Assembly (NCBI GenBank): GCA_047617105.1
Contig: JBLGCB010000356.1
Location: forward strand, 1-7,238
Reading direction: 5' to 3'
Length of the DNA: 7,238 nucleotides
DNA from: JABSOG01 sp047617105
GTDB lineage: Bacteria > Pseudomonadota > Gammaproteobacteria > Enterobacterales > Alteromonadaceae
Below, piece after piece: positions 4,224-7,238 of the stretch. A model generated the notes under the pieces. The model was given only the letters and a program-made list of their open reading frames with translations. It was not told the origin of the DNA and did no database searches. The number at the start of each line of letters is the position of its first letter. The stretch's first letter is position 1. A program made the translations under genes and the position numbers.

Positions 4224-6683
4224 ATGATAAAACGAACCCTAATTGCGCTGTTGATCAGCAGCTCGATGGCCGCCTGTGCGGCCAATGGCGCCAAAACGAC
4301 CATCAAATCACCCCCTTCTTTTGACCATATTAAAACCCTAGCTTCGCCCACCGTGCTGATGGACAATGATAAAGTCATCACCATGGAAAAAATCATGTCT
4401 CATCCTGACTGGATTGGACGCCGCCCAGAACGACCTTATTGGGCCGATGACTCTAGCCATGTACTTTATCAGCGTAAACAGCCGGGCAATGAATTAAGAG
4501 ATTTGTATGTTCATGGTATCAGTGGCGAAAAGGCGAACACCGTGGATTTGGCCGATCAACATAAAGTGTCGAGCCGTCATGAAGTGTATTCTGGTGATGG
4601 TAAATTTCGTGCCTATATATTTGAAGGCGACGTGTTTATTAAATCGTTAGCTGACGGTCAAGTCAGTCAAATTACCCGCACTGCCGCCAAAGAGTACCGC
4701 CCACAATTTCTTAACAATGGTTCAGTCGCTTGGCAGTCAGGTGATAACTACTTTAGTTGGGACTTGAATACCCGTCTTAGCAGTCAGTTAACTGACTTTA
4801 AAATGAAAGCAGCCCCAAAAGCGCTGAGTGTACCCGACAGTTATATTGCTCAGGAGCAGCATAAGCTGATTGAATTTGTCGCGCTGACCCATAAAAACGC
4901 CAAAAACAGTGAGCAACGTAAAAAGCAGTTAAAACAGCGTAATACAGCGGTGTTTAATCAAAGTTGGTATCTGGGTAAGGGTAACCATATGATGGGGTCG
5001 GCATTGTCGCCCAACGGTCAGTGGTTAGTGGTGGCATTGGCCAAAGACGAAAGCTGGCGTGACAAGGGCGATATTATGCCTAACTATATCACCCAAGATG
5101 GCACAATCGAGGCTGAAAAAGTACGTCGACGTGTCGCGGATGCCACTTTGGTGGCCGAGCAGATTATCTTGCTTGATTTGGTTAATCACAGCCAACATGA
5201 ACTTTCGTATGAAACCCTGCCAGGCTGGAACGAAGATGTATTGGCGGCGGTCAAAACCGAAAACCATCAACGTGAAGGTAAAACCTACCAATCAAAACCT
5301 GCCCCTCGTGAAATCGGCACTGTTTATGGTCGTGCGATGAAGTTTAATGCCCGTGGCGACAAACTGGTGTTGATGCTGCAATCTCGAGACAATAAAGACC
5401 GCTGGTTGGCACAAGTTGATTTTGACAGCAAAACCTTGGTGTCCAGAGAGCGTTTGCATGATGATGCCTGGGTCAACTACAGCTACAATGATTTTGGCTG
5501 GTTTAATCACACTGACAAACTGTATTTTCAGTCGGAAGCATCCGGATTCAACCATTTATATGTAATGGACGAAAAAGGTAAAGTGAGTCAGTTAACCAAA
5601 GGTAAGTTTGAAGCGAGTGATCCGGCGATATCCAAAGACGATAAGTCGATTTACTTTAAGGGTAACCAGCAACATCCGGGCATTTACGAGATTTACCGGG
5701 TTGCCACGGATTCTGGTGAGGTGACGGCACTGACGGATTTAAAGGGCATGAACGATTTCAGTTTAAGCCCTGATGAAAGCAAGTTAATGATTGTGCATTC
5801 TGAAGTGACCATGCCGCCAGAATTGTATGTCAAAGACATTGCTAGTACGGCTAAAGCCAAACGCTTGACCCATACCGTGTCGGATGAATTTTTACAATAT
5901 AACTGGAATAGCCCGGCGATTGTGCCAGTGAAATCCAGCGAATCAGTGGACCCGATTTTCACCAAGGTCTATTACCCGCAAAACCATCAACAAGGCGCTG
6001 CCCGTAAGGCGGCGATTTTCGTCCATGGTGCGGGTTATACTCAAAACTCTCATACTGGTTGGTCTTATTATTTCCATGAATTTATGTTTAATAGCCTGCT
6101 GACCCAACAGGGTTATGTGGTGATCGACATGGATTACCGAGCATCACAAGGTTATGGTCGTGATTGGCGCACCTGGATTTATCGCAATATGGGCACACCT
6201 GAAGTGCAGGACCTGAAGGATGGCGTCAACTGGATGGTCGACAACGCTAACGTCGACCGTGAGAAAGTCGGGGTATATGGCGGTTCTTACGGTGGCTTTT
6301 TGACCCTGATGTCATTGTTTAAAGAGCCGGATTTGTTCCAAGCGGGTGCGGCGATACGTTTGGTCTCTGACTGGGCCCATTATAATCATGGTTATACCGC
6401 CAATATTTTGAATATGCCTCAGGACGATGCCATTGCTTACGAGCGCAGTTCGCCGATTTATTTTGCCGAGGGTCTAAAAAATCAGTTGCTGATCAATGCG
6501 CCGATGGTGGATGACAATGTGTTCTTTCAGGATACAGTGCGGTTGGTGCAGCGCATGATTGAGCTGAAAAAACCGATGTTTGATTTGGCCATTTATCCGG
6601 TTGAACCGCATGGTTTCCGTCAACCGACCAGTTGGTTGGATGAGTATCGACGGATTTATAAGTTGTTTGAGGAGAATTTGTAA
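4224..6683 (+). CDS. S9-family (prolyl oligopeptidase-type) serine peptidase, putative lipoprotein
   Basis: The product is an 819-residue peptidase of the prolyl oligopeptidase clan, which cleaves short peptides rather than folded proteins. The N-terminus has basic residues (K3, R4), a hydrophobic stretch and a lipobox-like MAAC ending at Cys18. Ala at +2 suggests an outer-membrane lipoprotein facing the periplasm. Residues about 40-570 are the beta-propeller with repeated blade motifs such as LSPNGQW (261-267) and LSPDES (514-519). Residues about 575-819 are the alpha/beta hydrolase domain: FVHGAGY (599-605) at the oxyanion region, nucleophile Ser688 in GGSYGG (686-691), Asp763 in MVDDNV (761-766) and His796 in EPHGF (794-798). 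The full triad is present, so it should be active. The residues before the Asp motif are NAP rather than the common HG. I see no Glu-Glu motif of the DPP4 type in the propeller, so dipeptidyl-peptidase specificity cannot be assumed. It appears to be transcribed from its own promoter. Confidence 0.93.
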   Translation: MIKRTLIALLISSSMAACAANGAKTTIKSPPSFDHIKTLASPTVLMDNDKVITMEKIMSHPDWIGRRPERPYWADDSSHVLYQRKQPGNELRDLYVHGISGEKANTVDLADQHKVSSRHEVYSGDGKFRAYIFEGDVFIKSLADGQVSQITRTAAKEYRPQFLNNGSVAWQSGDNYFSWDLNTRLSSQLTDFKMKAAPKALSVPDSYIAQEQHKLIEFVALTHKNAKNSEQRKKQLKQRNTAVFNQSWYLGKGNHMMGSALSPNGQWLVVALAKDESWRDKGDIMPNYITQDGTIEAEKVRRRVADATLVAEQIILLDLVNHSQHELSYETLPGWNEDVLAAVKTENHQREGKTYQSKPAPREIGTVYGRAMKFNARGDKLVLMLQSRDNKDRWLAQVDFDSKTLVSRERLHDDAWVNYSYNDFGWFNHTDKLYFQSEASGFNHLYVMDEKGKVSQLTKGKFEASDPAISKDDKSIYFKGNQQHPGIYEIYRVATDSGEVTALTDLKGMNDFSLSPDESKLMIVHSEVTMPPELYVKDIASTAKAKRLTHTVSDEFLQYNWNSPAIVPVKSSESVDPIFTKVYYPQNHQQGAARKAAIFVHGAGYTQNSHTGWSYYFHEFMFNSLLTQQGYVVIDMDYRASQGYGRDWRTWIYRNMGTPEVQDLKDGVNWMVDNANVDREKVGVYGGSYGGFLTLMSLFKEPDLFQAGAAIRLVSDWAHYNHGYTANILNMPQDDAIAYERSSPIYFAEGLKNQLLINAPMVDDNVFFQDTVRLVQRMIELKKPMFDLAIYPVEPHGFRQPTSWLDEYRRIYKLFEENL

Positions 6684-6705
6684 CGGCTTCGTTTTGAGTT
6701 CAGAG

Positions 6706-6730
6706 GTGAGTGTAGATGACCTACACTCAC
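6706..6730. terminator. Hairpin between convergent genes, possible bidirectional terminator
   Basis: GTGAGTGTAG (6706-6715) and CTACACTCAC (6721-6730) form a perfect 10-bp stem with a 5-nt loop, ATGAC. It lies 22 nt after the peptidase stop and 21 nt after the receiver gene's stop on the other strand, which suits transcription ending in both directions. Neither side has a U-tract, so it is not a textbook intrinsic terminator and may instead protect 3' ends or work with another factor. Confidence 0.55.
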
Positions 6731-6751
6731 TACTTCACCACCATCCATTTA

Positions 6752-7238
6752 TCACCCCAACAACCATTCCCTTAATTTATCTTCAAAAAACGTCGGCGCA
6801 ATCGGTTTGCTGATGTAATCACTCATGCCGATATCAAGGCATTTTTCTTTATCACCGGCCATGGCATTGGCGGTCATGGCAATAATGGGCACCTGGGTAT
6901 GATGGTCGCTAGCATTGCCCTAACGGATTTGTTGGGTGGTTTCGTAGCCGTCCATCTCGGGCATTTGGCAGTCCATCAAGATTAACTGGTAGGGGAGTTC
7001 GGCGCTGTTGAGCGTTTTGAGGGCTTCAATACCATTGTTGGCCAAATCACAGCTTAACCCGTGGCTTTCCAATAAAGACACCGCCACAGCCTGATTGATA
7101 AAATTGTCTTCTACCAACAATATTCGAGTATCTGCTGCAAACGCTGGCTTAGGTGGTTGGGCGATTTCAACGGGCTGGGCGTCTCCAGCGGCTTTAAGGC
7201 CCTTCAAGTAATGATGAGTGACCAGTGGTTGCGCTTGT
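6752..7238 (-). pseudogene. C-terminal receiver domain of a probable hybrid histidine kinase, interrupted by an in-frame amber codon
   Basis: The gene enters from the right edge. Reading leftward, the first 105 visible residues contain an Ala/Pro-rich linker (about 17-37) and then a receiver domain: LLVEDNFINQ (40-49, acidic pair E43 and D44) and LILMDCQMPEMDGYE (85-99) with phosphoacceptor Asp89. A TAG at 6922-6920 stops the frame right after QQIR. The same frame stays open for 55 more codons to a TGA at 6754-6752. This part supplies exactly what is missing: VPIIAMTANAM with the conserved Thr, DYISKPI with the conserved Lys, and a final helix ending in EWLLG. A single CAG-to-TAG change would explain it. 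The VEDNxxNQ form and linker are typical of the C-terminal REC of hybrid sensor kinases (BarA/ArcB-like layout), although the kinase part is outside the window. If the stop is real and not read through, the receiver lacks beta4 to alpha5 and should be inactive. A sequencing error is also possible. Confidence 0.85.

Noticed and set aside
4030..4396. Small open frames in the spacer (4030-4221 minus, 4073-4324 plus, 4208-4396 minus)
   Set aside because: They run across the palindrome, the promoter and the start of the peptidase gene, have no ribosome binding site of note, and encode no recognisable protein.
5025..5965. Overlapping open frames inside the peptidase gene on both strands
   Set aside because: They are other-frame shadows of the beta-propeller coding sequence, with no domain features.
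6580..6813. Plus-strand open frame crossing the end of the peptidase gene and the convergent hairpin
   Set aside because: It overlaps the conserved C-terminus of the peptidase and the antisense of the receiver domain, and has no protein-like pattern.

Overview
The window looks like chromosomal DNA of a marine-type gammaproteobacterium, most like Shewanella or another Alteromonadales. That placement rests on protein style, moderate GC content and ordinary bacterial gene layout; nothing in the window is diagnostic to species. No tRNA, rRNA, CRISPR array, transposase, integrase or phage gene is visible.

Layout. (1) 1-496, minus strand: the N-terminal 165 residues of an MscS-type mechanosensitive channel, running off the left edge. 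(2) 497-632: a divergent intergenic region with a plausible mscS promoter and two dyads. (3) 633-1610, plus: an exported metallo-beta-lactamase (MBL) fold protein of the PqqB-like kind, probably starting at a GTG. (4) 1611-1723: an AT-rich leader with a 17-bp dyad interlaced with two TATAAT hexamers. (5) 1724-4033, plus: a 769-residue three-domain fusion of a NifS/IscS-type cysteine desulfurase, an ETHE1/persulfide-dioxygenase-like MBL domain and a rhodanese domain. (6) 4034-4223: a spacer with a GC-rich palindrome, a second dyad and a sigma70-like promoter. (7) 4224-6683, plus: an 819-residue S9-family serine peptidase with a lipoprotein-type signal peptide. (8) 6684-6751: a strong 10-bp-stem hairpin between convergent genes. 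(9) 6752-7238, minus: the C-terminal receiver domain of what is probably a hybrid histidine kinase, interrupted by an in-frame amber codon.

The most notable item is the triple fusion. One polypeptide carries a domain that can take sulfur from cysteine as an enzyme persulfide (Cys345), a rhodanese that can relay sulfane sulfur (Cys738), and an MBL domain with the metal-ligand pattern and GRTD/HDY motifs of enzymes that oxidise glutathione persulfide to sulfite. Read together, these suggest a self-contained cysteine-to-persulfide-to-sulfite module, or a sulfur-transfer enzyme with built-in overflow disposal. The active-site residues are visible; the coupled function is inference.

The second notable item is the interrupted receiver. 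The frame continues perfectly past a single TAG and restores the missing Thr and Lys motifs, so it is either a recent nonsense mutation, a sequencing error or a readthrough site.

The genes do not form an obvious operon or a shared pathway. The gaps of 113 and 190 bp, each with its own regulatory-looking sequence, suggest mostly independent transcription.
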